Source: Nemertoderma westbladi (taxonomy: Eukaryota; Xenacoelomorpha; Nemertodermatida; Nemertodermatidae). Taken from it: 26,685 bases of DNA. The position numbers and the translations under genes are program-made. The notes below the pieces were generated by a model, which saw only the letters and a program-made list of their open reading frames with translations, made no database searches and was not told where the DNA came from. Each line of letters starts with the position of its first letter. Within the stretch, counting starts at the first letter, position 1. Shown here piece after piece: positions 1 to 12,600 of this stretch. Where the stretch lies: positions 1 to 26,685 of the forward strand of contig JAUCBJ010007781.1 in assembly GCA_032718475.1 (NCBI GenBank), read 5' to 3'.

Positions 1-3000
1 AGGAATGGGTTTTATAGACGAACATTTACTATAATATCTCGCGCTTATATCTGTAGGAATGGGTTTTATAGACGAACATTTACTATAATATCTCGCGCTT
101 ATATCTGTAGGAATGGGTTTTATAGACGAACATTTACTATAATATCTCGCGCTTATATCTGTAGGAATGGGTTTTATAGACGAACATTTACTATAATATC
201 TCGCGCTTATATCTGTAGGAATGGGTTTTATAGACGAACATTTACTATAATATCTCGCGCTTATATCTGTAGGAATGGGTTTTATAGACGAACATTTACT
301 ATAATATCTCGCGCTTATATCTGTAGGAATGGGTTTTATAGACGAACATTTACTATAATATCTCGCGCTTATATCTGTAGGAATGGGTTTTATAGACGAA
401 CATTTACTATAATATCTCGCGCTTATATCTGTAGGAATGGGTTTTATAGACGAACATTTACTATAATATCTCGCGCTTATATCTGTAGGAATGGGTTTTA
501 TAGACGAACATTTACTATAATATCTCGCGCTTATATCTGTAGGAATGGGTTTTATAGACGAACATTTACTATAATATCTCGCGCTTATATCTGTAGGAAT
601 GGGTTTTATAGACGAACATTTACTATAATATCTCGCGCTTATATCTGTAGGAATGGGTTTTATAGACGAACATTTACTATAATATCTCGCGCTTATATCT
701 GTAGGAATGGGTTTTATAGACGAACATTTACTATAATATCTCGCGCTTATATCTGTAGGAATGGGTTTTATAGACGAACATTTACTATAATATCTCGCGC
801 TTATATCTGTAGGAATGGGTTTTATAGACGAACATTTACTATAATATCTCGCGCTTATATCTGTAGGAATGGGTTTTATAGACGAACATTTACTATAATA
901 TCTCGCGCTTATATCTGTAGGAATGGGTTTTATAGACGAACATTTACTATAATATCTCGCGCTTATATCTGTAGGAATGGGTTTTATAGACGAACATTTA
1001 CTATAATATCTCGCGCTTATATCTGTAGGAATGGGTTTTATAGACGAACATTTACTATAATATCTCGCGCTTATATCTGTAGGAATGGGTTTTATAGACG
1101 AACATTTACTATAATATCTCGCGCTTATATCTGTAGGAATGGGTTTTATAGACGAACATTTACTATAATATCTCGCGCTTATATCTGTAGGAATGGGTTT
1201 TATAGACGAACATTTACTATAATATCTCGCGCTTATATCTGTAGGAATGGGTTTTATAGACGAACATTTACTATAATATCTCGCGCTTATATCTGTAGGA
1301 ATGGGTTTTATAGACGAACATTTACTATAATATCTCGCGCTTATATCTGTAGGAATGGGTTTTATAGACGAACATTTACTATAATATCTCGCGCTTATAT
1401 CTGTAGGAATGGGTTTTATAGACGAACATTTACTATAATATCTCGCGCTTATATCTGTAGGAATGGGTTTTATAGACGAACATTTACTATAATATCTCGC
1501 GCTTATATCTGTAGGAATGGGTTTTATAGACGAACATTTACTATAATATCTCGCGCTTATATCTGTAGGAATGGGTTTTATAGACGAACATTTACTATAA
1601 TATCTCGCGCTTATATCTGTAGGAATGGGTTTTATAGACGAACATTTACTATAATATCTCGCGCTTATATCTGTAGGAATGGGTTTTATAGACGAACATT
1701 TACTATAATATCTCGCGCTTATATCTGTAGGAATGGGTTTTATAGACGAACATTTACTATAATATCTCGCGCTTATATCTGTAGGAATGGGTTTTATAGA
1801 CGAACATTTACTATAATATCTCGCGCTTATATCTGTAGGAATGGGTTTTATAGACGAACATTTACTATAATATCTCGCGCTTATATCTGTAGGAATGGGT
1901 TTTATAGACGAACATTTACTATAATATCTCGCGCTTATATCTGTAGGAATGGGTTTTATAGACGAACATTTACTATAATATCTCGCGCTTATATCTGTAG
2001 GAATGGGTTTTATAGACGAACATTTACTATAATATCTCGCGCTTATATCTGTAGGAATGGGTTTTATAGACGAACATTTACTATAATATCTCGCGCTTAT
2101 ATCTGTAGGAATGGGTTTTATAGACGAACATTTACTATAATATCTCGCGCTTATATCTGTAGGAATGGGTTTTATAGACGAACATTTACTATAATATCTC
2201 GCGCTTATATCTGTAGGAATGGGTTTTATAGACGAACATTTACTATAATATCTCGCGCTTATATCTGTAGGAATGGGTTTTATAGACGAACATTTACTAT
2301 AATATCTCGCGCTTATATCTGTAGGAATGGGTTTTATAGACGAACATTTACTATAATATCTCGCGCTTATATCTGTAGGAATGGGTTTTATAGACGAACA
2401 TTTACTATAATATCTCGCGCTTATATCTGTAGGAATGGGTTTTATAGACGAACATTTACTATAATATCTCGCGCTTATATCTGTAGGAATGGGTTTTATA
2501 GACGAACATTTACTATAATATCTCGCGCTTATATCTGTAGGAATGGGTTTTATAGACGAACATTTACTATAATATCTCGCGCTTATATCTGTAGGAATGG
2601 GTTTTATAGACGAACATTTACTATAATATCTCGCGCTTATATCTGTAGGAATGGGTTTTATAGACGAACATTTACTATAATATCTCGCGCTTATATCTGT
2701 AGGAATGGGTTTTATAGACGAACATTTACTATAATATCTCGCGCTTATATCTGTAGGAATGGGTTTTATAGACGAACATTTACTATAATATCTCGCGCTT
2801 ATATCTGTAGGAATGGGTTTTATAGACGAACATTTACTATAATATCTCGCGCTTATATCTGTAGGAATGGGTTTTATAGACGAACATTTACTATAATATC
2901 TCGCGCTTATATCTGTAGGAATGGGTTTTATAGACGAACATTTACTATAATATCTCGCGCTTATATCTGTAGGAATGGGTTTTATAGACGAACATTTACT

Positions 3001-6000
3001 ATAATATCTCGCGCTTATATCTGTAGGAATGGGTTTTATAGACGAACATTTACTATAATATCTCGCGCTTATATCTGTAGGAATGGGTTTTATAGACGAA
3101 CATTTACTATAATATCTCGCGCTTATATCTGTAGGAATGGGTTTTATAGACGAACATTTACTATAATATCTCGCGCTTATATCTGTAGGAATGGGTTTTA
3201 TAGACGAACATTTACTATAATATCTCGCGCTTATATCTGTAGGAATGGGTTTTATAGACGAACATTTACTATAATATCTCGCGCTTATATCTGTAGGAAT
3301 GGGTTTTATAGACGAACATTTACTATAATATCTCGCGCTTATATCTGTAGGAATGGGTTTTATAGACGAACATTTACTATAATATCTCGCGCTTATATCT
3401 GTAGGAATGGGTTTTATAGACGAACATTTACTATAATATCTCGCGCTTATATCTGTAGGAATGGGTTTTATAGACGAACATTTACTATAATATCTCGCGC
3501 TTATATCTGTAGGAATGGGTTTTATAGACGAACATTTACTATAATATCTCGCGCTTATATCTGTAGGAATGGGTTTTATAGACGAACATTTACTATAATA
3601 TCTCGCGCTTATATCTGTAGGAATGGGTTTTATAGACGAACATTTACTATAATATCTCGCGCTTATATCTGTAGGAATGGGTTTTATAGACGAACATTTA
3701 CTATAATATCTCGCGCTTATATCTGTAGGAATGGGTTTTATAGACGAACATTTACTATAATATCTCGCGCTTATATCTGTAGGAATGGGTTTTATAGACG
3801 AACATTTACTATAATATCTCGCGCTTATATCTGTAGGAATGGGTTTTATAGACGAACATTTACTATAATATCTCGCGCTTATATCTGTAGGAATGGGTTT
3901 TATAGACGAACATTTACTATAATATCTCGCGCTTATATCTGTAGGAATGGGTTTTATAGACGAACATTTACTATAATATCTCGCGCTTATATCTGTAGGA
4001 ATGGGTTTTATAGACGAACATTTACTATAATATCTCGCGCTTATATCTGTAGGAATGGGTTTTATAGACGAACATTTACTATAATATCTCGCGCTTATAT
4101 CTGTAGGAATGGGTTTTATAGACGAACATTTACTATAATATCTCGCGCTTATATCTGTAGGAATGGGTTTTATAGACGAACATTTACTATAATATCTCGC
4201 GCTTATATCTGTAGGAATGGGTTTTATAGACGAACATTTACTATAATATCTCGCGCTTATATCTGTAGGAATGGGTTTTATAGACGAACATTTACTATAA
4301 TATCTCGCGCTTATATCTGTAGGAATGGGTTTTATAGACGAACATTTACTATAATATCTCGCGCTTATATCTGTAGGAATGGGTTTTATAGACGAACATT
4401 TACTATAATATCTCGCGCTTATATCTGTAGGAATGGGTTTTATAGACGAACATTTACTATAATATCTCGCGCTTATATCTGTAGGAATGGGTTTTATAGA
4501 CGAACATTTACTATAATATCTCGCGCTTATATCTGTAGGAATGGGTTTTATAGACGAACATTTACTATAATATCTCGCGCTTATATCTGTAGGAATGGGT
4601 TTTATAGACGAACATTTACTATAATATCTCGCGCTTATATCTGTAGGAATGGGTTTTATAGACGAACATTTACTATAATATCTCGCGCTTATATCTGTAG
4701 GAATGGGTTTTATAGACGAACATTTACTATAATATCTCGCGCTTATATCTGTAGGAATGGGTTTTATAGACGAACATTTACTATAATATCTCGCGCTTAT
4801 ATCTGTAGGAATGGGTTTTATAGACGAACATTTACTATAATATCTCGCGCTTATATCTGTAGGAATGGGTTTTATAGACGAACATTTACTATAATATCTC
4901 GCGCTTATATCTGTAGGAATGGGTTTTATAGACGAACATTTACTATAATATCTCGCGCTTATATCTGTAGGAATGGGTTTTATAGACGAACATTTACTAT
5001 AATATCTCGCGCTTATATCTGTAGGAATGGGTTTTATAGACGAACATTTACTATAATATCTCGCGCTTATATCTGTAGGAATGGGTTTTATAGACGAACA
5101 TTTACTATAATATCTCGCGCTTATATCTGTAGGAATGGGTTTTATAGACGAACATTTACTATAATATCTCGCGCTTATATCTGTAGGAATGGGTTTTATA
5201 GACGAACATTTACTATAATATCTCGCGCTTATATCTGTAGGAATGGGTTTTATAGACGAACATTTACTATAATATCTCGCGCTTATATCTGTAGGAATGG
5301 GTTTTATAGACGAACATTTACTATAATATCTCGCGCTTATATCTGTAGGAATGGGTTTTATAGACGAACATTTACTATAATATCTCGCGCTTATATCTGT
5401 AGGAATGGGTTTTATAGACGAACATTTACTATAATATCTCGCGCTTATATCTGTAGGAATGGGTTTTATAGACGAACATTTACTATAATATCTCGCGCTT
5501 ATATCTGTAGGAATGGGTTTTATAGACGAACATTTACTATAATATCTCGCGCTTATATCTGTAGGAATGGGTTTTATAGACGAACATTTACTATAATATC
5601 TCGCGCTTATATCTGTAGGAATGGGTTTTATAGACGAACATTTACTATAATATCTCGCGCTTATATCTGTAGGAATGGGTTTTATAGACGAACATTTACT
5701 ATAATATCTCGCGCTTATATCTGTAGGAATGGGTTTTATAGACGAACATTTACTATAATATCTCGCGCTTATATCTGTAGGAATGGGTTTTATAGACGAA
5801 CATTTACTATAATATCTCGCGCTTATATCTGTAGGAATGGGTTTTATAGACGAACATTTACTATAATATCTCGCGCTTATATCTGTAGGAATGGGTTTTA
5901 TAGACGAACATTTACTATAATATCTCGCGCTTATATCTGTAGGAATGGGTTTTATAGACGAACATTTACTATAATATCTCGCGCTTATATCTGTAGGAAT

Positions 6001-9000
6001 GGGTTTTATAGACGAACATTTACTATAATATCTCGCGCTTATATCTGTAGGAATGGGTTTTATAGACGAACATTTACTATAATATCTCGCGCTTATATCT
6101 GTAGGAATGGGTTTTATAGACGAACATTTACTATAATATCTCGCGCTTATATCTGTAGGAATGGGTTTTATAGACGAACATTTACTATAATATCTCGCGC
6201 TTATATCTGTAGGAATGGGTTTTATAGACGAACATTTACTATAATATCTCGCGCTTATATCTGTAGGAATGGGTTTTATAGACGAACATTTACTATAATA
6301 TCTCGCGCTTATATCTGTAGGAATGGGTTTTATAGACGAACATTTACTATAATATCTCGCGCTTATATCTGTAGGAATGGGTTTTATAGACGAACATTTA
6401 CTATAATATCTCGCGCTTATATCTGTAGGAATGGGTTTTATAGACGAACATTTACTATAATATCTCGCGCTTATATCTGTAGGAATGGGTTTTATAGACG
6501 AACATTTACTATAATATCTCGCGCTTATATCTGTAGGAATGGGTTTTATAGACGAACATTTACTATAATATCTCGCGCTTATATCTGTAGGAATGGGTTT
6601 TATAGACGAACATTTACTATAATATCTCGCGCTTATATCTGTAGGAATGGGTTTTATAGACGAACATTTACTATAATATCTCGCGCTTATATCTGTAGGA
6701 ATGGGTTTTATAGACGAACATTTACTATAATATCTCGCGCTTATATCTGTAGGAATGGGTTTTATAGACGAACATTTACTATAATATCTCGCGCTTATAT
6801 CTGTAGGAATGGGTTTTATAGACGAACATTTACTATAATATCTCGCGCTTATATCTGTAGGAATGGGTTTTATAGACGAACATTTACTATAATATCTCGC
6901 GCTTATATCTGTAGGAATGGGTTTTATAGACGAACATTTACTATAATATCTCGCGCTTATATCTGTAGGAATGGGTTTTATAGACGAACATTTACTATAA
7001 TATCTCGCGCTTATATCTGTAGGAATGGGTTTTATAGACGAACATTTACTATAATATCTCGCGCTTATATCTGTAGGAATGGGTTTTATAGACGAACATT
7101 TACTATAATATCTCGCGCTTATATCTGTAGGAATGGGTTTTATAGACGAACATTTACTATAATATCTCGCGCTTATATCTGTAGGAATGGGTTTTATAGA
7201 CGAACATTTACTATAATATCTCGCGCTTATATCTGTAGGAATGGGTTTTATAGACGAACATTTACTATAATATCTCGCGCTTATATCTGTAGGAATGGGT
7301 TTTATAGACGAACATTTACTATAATATCTCGCGCTTATATCTGTAGGAATGGGTTTTATAGACGAACATTTACTATAATATCTCGCGCTTATATCTGTAG
7401 GAATGGGTTTTATAGACGAACATTTACTATAATATCTCGCGCTTATATCTGTAGGAATGGGTTTTATAGACGAACATTTACTATAATATCTCGCGCTTAT
7501 ATCTGTAGGAATGGGTTTTATAGACGAACATTTACTATAATATCTCGCGCTTATATCTGTAGGAATGGGTTTTATAGACGAACATTTACTATAATATCTC
7601 GCGCTTATATCTGTAGGAATGGGTTTTATAGATGAACATTTACTATAATATCTCGCGCTTATATCTGTAGGAATGGGTTTTATAGACGAACATTTACTAT
7701 AATATCTCGCGCTTATATATGTAGGAATGAGTTTTATAGACGAACATTTACTATAATATCTCGCGCTTATATATGTAGGAATGAGTTTTATAGACGAACA
7801 TTTACTATAATATCTCGCGCTTATATCTGTAGGAATGAGTTTTATAGACGAACATTTACTATAATATCTCGCGCTTATATCTGTAGGAATGGGTTTTATA
7901 GACGAACATTTACTATAATATCTCGCGCTTATATCTGTAGGAATGGGTTTTATAGACGAACATTTACTATAATATCTCGCGCTTATATCTGTAGGAATGG
8001 GTTTTATAGACGAACATTTACTATAATATCTCGCGCTTATATATGTAGGAATGGGTTTTATAGACGAACATTTACTATAATATCTCGCGCTTATATCTGT
8101 AGGAATGGGTTTTATAGACGAACATTTACTATAATATCTCGCGCTTATATCTGTAGGAATGGGTTTTATAGACGAACATTTACTATAATATATCGCGCTT
8201 ATATCTGTAGGAATGGGTTTTATAGGCGAACATTTACTATAATATCTCGCGCTTATATATGTAGGAATATGGGTTTTATAGAGGAACATTTACTATAATA
8301 TCTCGCGCTTATATCTGTAGGAATGGGTTTTATAGACGAACATTTACTATAATATCTCGCGCTTATATCTGTAGGAATGGGTTTTATAGACGAACATTTA
8401 CTATAATATCTCGCGCTTATATATGTAGGAATGGGTTTTATAGACGAACATTTACTATAATATCTCGCGCTTATATCTGTAGGAATGGGTTTTATAGACG
8501 AACATTTACTATAATATCTCGCGCTTATATCTGTAGGAATGGGTTTTATAGACGAACATTTACTATAATATATCGCGCTTATATCTGTAGGAATGGGTTT
8601 TATAGGCGAACATTTACTATAATATCTCGCGCTTATATATGTAGGAATGGGTTTTATAGACGAACATTTACTATAATATCTCGCGCTTATATCTGTAGGA
8701 ATGGGTTTTATAGACGAACATTTACTATAATATCTCGCGCTTATATCTGTAGGAATGGGTTTTATAGACGAACATTTACTATAATATATCGCGCTTATAT
8801 CTGTAGGAATGGGTTTTATAGGCGAACATTTACTATAATATCTCGCGCTTATATCTGTAGGAATGGGTTTTATAGACGAACATTTACTATAATATCTCGC
8901 GCTTATATCTGTAGGAATGGGTTTTATAGACGAACATTTACTATAATATCTCGCGCTTATATCTGTAGGAATGGGTTTTATAGACGAACATTTACTATAA

Positions 9001-9154
9001 TATCACGCGCTTATATCTGTAGGAATGGGTTTTATAGACAAACATTTACTATAATATCTCGCGCTTATATCTGTAGGAATGGGTTTTATAGACGAACATT
9101 TACTATAATATCTCGCGCTTATATATGTAGGAATGGGTTTTATAGACGAACATT
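1..9154. repeat. 54-bp satellite array, about 170 copies
   Basis: Head-to-tail tandem repeat with an exact 54-bp period; the monomer begins AGGAATGGGTTTTATAGACG and ends GCGCTTATATCTGT. The window starts at a monomer boundary, so the array probably extends to the left. By eye I see no variant until a C-to-T change at 7633. From there to 9154 monomers carry recurring variants (ATATATGT for ATATCTGT, GAGTTTT for GGGTTTT, TATCGCG for CTCGCG, AGGCG for AGACG) and one 2-bp insertion near 8268. This is the usual picture of a homogenised satellite core with a diverged edge. It ends abruptly inside a monomer at 9154. Stops occur in every frame and 54 is a multiple of three, so no open frame can run through it. 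No function is visible; the copy number may be distorted by assembly. Confidence 0.98.
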
Positions 9155-9221
9155 CATTGGATGTTACTTCAGCGGCCTCTGATGGACAATCGACATCAAT
9201 TCAACCGGGGTGAGTAGAAAT

Positions 9222-9475
9222 AGATGCGACACATAGGTGTGGTGCGACACCTATAGTGTGTGTAGTGCGACACATAGGTGTGGTGCGACACCTATACTGT
9301 ATGTAGTGCGACAAATAGGTGTGGTGCGACACCTATGACACTTATATACTGTATGTAGTGCGACACATAGGTGTGGTGCGACACCTATACTGTATGTAGT
9401 GCGACACATAGGTGTGGTGCGACACCTATACTGTATGTAATGCGACTCATGTGTGGTGCGGCAGCGACACCTATT
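9222..9475. repeat. 41-bp tandem array with internal hairpin
   Basis: About six units with a 41-bp period: GCGAC(A) starts recur at 9226, 9267, 9308, 9360, 9401 and 9442. The one longer step (52 bp) carries an 11-bp insertion around 9330-9345. Each unit holds a perfect inverted repeat, ATAGGTGT and ACACCTAT, separated by GGTGCG. The half-unit GTGCGACACCTAT is shared with the 18-bp satellite at 20172-22142, so the two arrays belong to one family. The last unit is degenerate and ends at a CTGCAG. Function unknown. A short open frame running through it to 9679 is not a gene. Confidence 0.9.
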
Positions 9476-9511
9476 CTGCAGTTTTTTGGTAAAACACTGT
9501 TTCTCGAAAAT
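9476..9511 (+). repeat. Array-flanking sequence, inverted partner of 20138-20171
   Basis: CTGCAG, then a short T-rich stretch, then GGTAAAACACT and a TCTCGAAAAT tail. The reverse complement of 20138-20171 reads the same with about four differences. In both places the sequence touches the GTGCGACAC satellite family on its CTGCAG side. The rest of the stretch to 9662 is single-copy AT-rich sequence with no gene that I can support. Confidence 0.75.
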
Positions 9512-9662
9512 TTACGATTTCAATTTTTACATCGATTCTGGCTAATTCGAAGCTGCTCTTTCTCGTGGTGCCATCAGTTTTATACTAATAGTAATAGATT
9601 ACAAGTAAGCAGCGTCGCTAAAACACTCTCTCCAAATTACAGGAAATGTTACTACGGTAAAA

Positions 9663-12600
9663 CATCAAAATATATTTAACTAGTGATCCCAGTAACAGTG
9701 GGGCCCTGTTAGCTCCATCTCAATATATCAAAATATATTTAACTAGTGATCCCAGTAACAGTGGGGCCCTGTTAGCTCCATCTCAATATATCAAAATATA
9801 TTTAAATAGAATCCCAGTAACAGTGGAGCCCTGTTAGCTCCATCTCAATATATCAAAATATATTTAAATAGTGATCCCAGTAACAGTGGAGCCCTGTTAG
9901 CTCCATCTCAATATATCAAAATATATTTAAATAGAATCCCAGTAACAGTGGAGCCCTGTTAGCTCCACCTCAATATATCAAAATATATTTAAATAGTGAT
10001 CCCAGTAACAGTGGGGCCCTGTTAGCTCCATCTCAATATATCAAAATATATTTAAATAGAATCCCAGTAACAGTGGGGCCCTGTTAGCTCCATCTCAATA
10101 TATCAAAATATATTTAAATAGTGATCCCAGTAACAGTGGGGCCCTGTTAGCTCCATCTCAATATATCAAAATATATTTAAATAGAATCCCAGTAACAGTG
10201 GGGCCCTGTTAGCTCCATCTCAATATATCAAAATATATTTAAATAGTGATCCCAGTAACAGTGGAGCCCTGTTAGCTCCATCTCAATATATCAAAATATA
10301 TTTAAATAGTGATCCCAGTAACAGTGGGGCCCTGTTAGCTCCATCTCAATATATCAAAATATATTTAACTAGTGATCCCAGTAACAGTGAGACCCTGTTA
10401 GCTCCATCTCAATATATCAAAATATATTTAAATAGAATCCCAGTAACAGTGGAGCCCTGTTAGCTCCATCTCAATATATCAAAATATATTTAAATAGTGA
10501 TCCCAGTAACAGTGGGGCCCTGTTAGCTCCATCTCAATATATCAAAATATATTTAACTAGTGATCCCAGTAACAGTGAGACCCTGTTAACTCCATCTCAA
10601 TATATCAAAATATATTTAACTAGTGATCCCAGTAACAGTGGGGCCCTGTTAGCTCCATCTCAATATATCAAAATATATTTAAATAGTGATCCCAGTAACA
10701 GTGGGGCCCTGTTAGCTCCATCTCAATATATCAAAATATATTTAACTAGTGATCCCAGTAACGGTGGGGCCCTGTTAGCTCCATCTCAATATATCAAAAT
10801 ATATTTAAATAGAATCCCAGTAACAGTGGAGCCCTGTTAGCTCCATCTCAATATATCAAAATATATTTAAATAGTGATCCCAGTAACAGTGGGGCCCTGT
10901 TAGCTCCATCTCAATATATCAAAATATATTTAACTAGTGATCCCAGTAACAGTGAGACCCTGTTAACTCCATCTCAATATATCAAAATATATTTAACTAG
11001 TGATCCCAGTAACAGTGGGGCCCTGTTAGCTCCATCTCAATATATCAAAATATATTTAAATAGTGATCCCAGTAACAGTGGGGCCCTGTTAGCTCCATCT
11101 CAATATATCAAAATATATTTAAATAGTGATCCCAGTAACAGTGGGGCCCTGTTAGCTGCATCTCAATATATCAAAATATATTTAACTAGTGATCCCAGTA
11201 ACAGTGAGACCCTGTTAGCTCCATCTCAATATATCAAAATATATTTAACTAGTGATCCCAGTAACAGTGGGGCCCTGTTAGCTCCATCTCAATATATCAA
11301 AATATATTTAAATAGTGATCCCAGTAACGGTGGGGCCCTGTTAGCTCCATCTCGATATATCAAAATATATTTAACTAGTGATCCCAGTAACGGTGGGGCC
11401 CTGTTAGCTCCATCTCAATATATCAAAATATATTTAAATAGTGATCCCAGTAACGGTGGGGCCCTGTTAGCTCCATCTCGATATATCAAAATATATTTAA
11501 CTAGTGATCCCAGTAACGGTGGGGCCCTGTTAGCTCCATCTCAATATATCAAAATATATTTAAATAGTGATCTCAGTAACAGTGGGGCCCTGTTAGCTCC
11601 ATCTCAATATATCAAAATATATTTAACTAGTGATCCCAGTAACGGTGGGGCCCTGTTAGCTCCATCTCAATATATCAAAATATATTTAAATAGTGATCCC
11701 AGTAACAGTGAGACCCTGTTAGCTCCATCTCAATATATCAAAATATATTTAACTAGTGATCCCAGTAACGGTGGGGCCCTGTTAGCTCCATCTCAATATA
11801 TCAAAATATATTTAACTAGTGATCCCAGTAACGGTGGGGCCCTGTTAGCTCCATCTCAATATATCAAAATATATTTAAATAGTGATCCCAGTAACAGTGG
11901 GGCCCTGTTAGCTCCATCTCAATATATCAAAATATATTTAACTAGTGATCCCAGTAACAGTGGGGCCCTGTTAGCTCCATCTCAATATATCAAAATATAT
12001 TTAAATAGTGATCCCAGTAACAGTGGGGCCCTGTTAGCTCCATCTCAATATATCAAAATATATTTAACTAGTGATCCCAGTAACAGTGGGGCCCTGTTAG
12101 CTCCATCTCAATATATCAAAATAAATTTAACTAGTGATCCCAGTAACAGCGGGGCCCTGTTAGCTCCATCTCAATATATCAAAATATATTTAAATTGTGA
12201 TCCCAGTAACAGTGGGGCCCTGTTAGCTCCATCTCAATATATCAAAATATATTTAACTAGTGATCCCAGTAACAGTGGGGCCCTGTTAGCTCCATCTCAA
12301 TATATCAAAATATATTTAAATAGTGATCCCAGTAACAGTGGGGCCCTGTTAGCTCCATCTCAATATATCAAAATATATTTAAATAGAATCCCAGTAACAG
12401 TGGAGCCCTGTTAGCTCCATCTCAATATATCAAAATATATTTAAATAGAATCCCAGTAACAGTGGAGCCCTGTTAGCTCCATCTCAATATATCAAAATAT
12501 ATTTAAATAGTGATCCCAGTAACAGTGGGGCCCTGTTAGCTCCATCTCAATATATCAAAATATATTTAAATAGAATCCCAGTAACAGTGGGGCCCTGTTA

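Noticed and set aside
1-9154. CRISPR array
   Set aside because: The repeats are contiguous with no variable spacers, no cas genes are present and the context is eukaryotic.
1-9154. TATAAT-like promoter motif in every 54-bp monomer
   Set aside because: A bacterial promoter motif has no meaning in this animal context and is expected in AT-rich repeats.
9371-9679. Open frame of 102 residues
   Set aside because: Its first third is the 41-bp repeat and the rest runs through single-copy AT-rich sequence into the next satellite; no similarity or coding signal.
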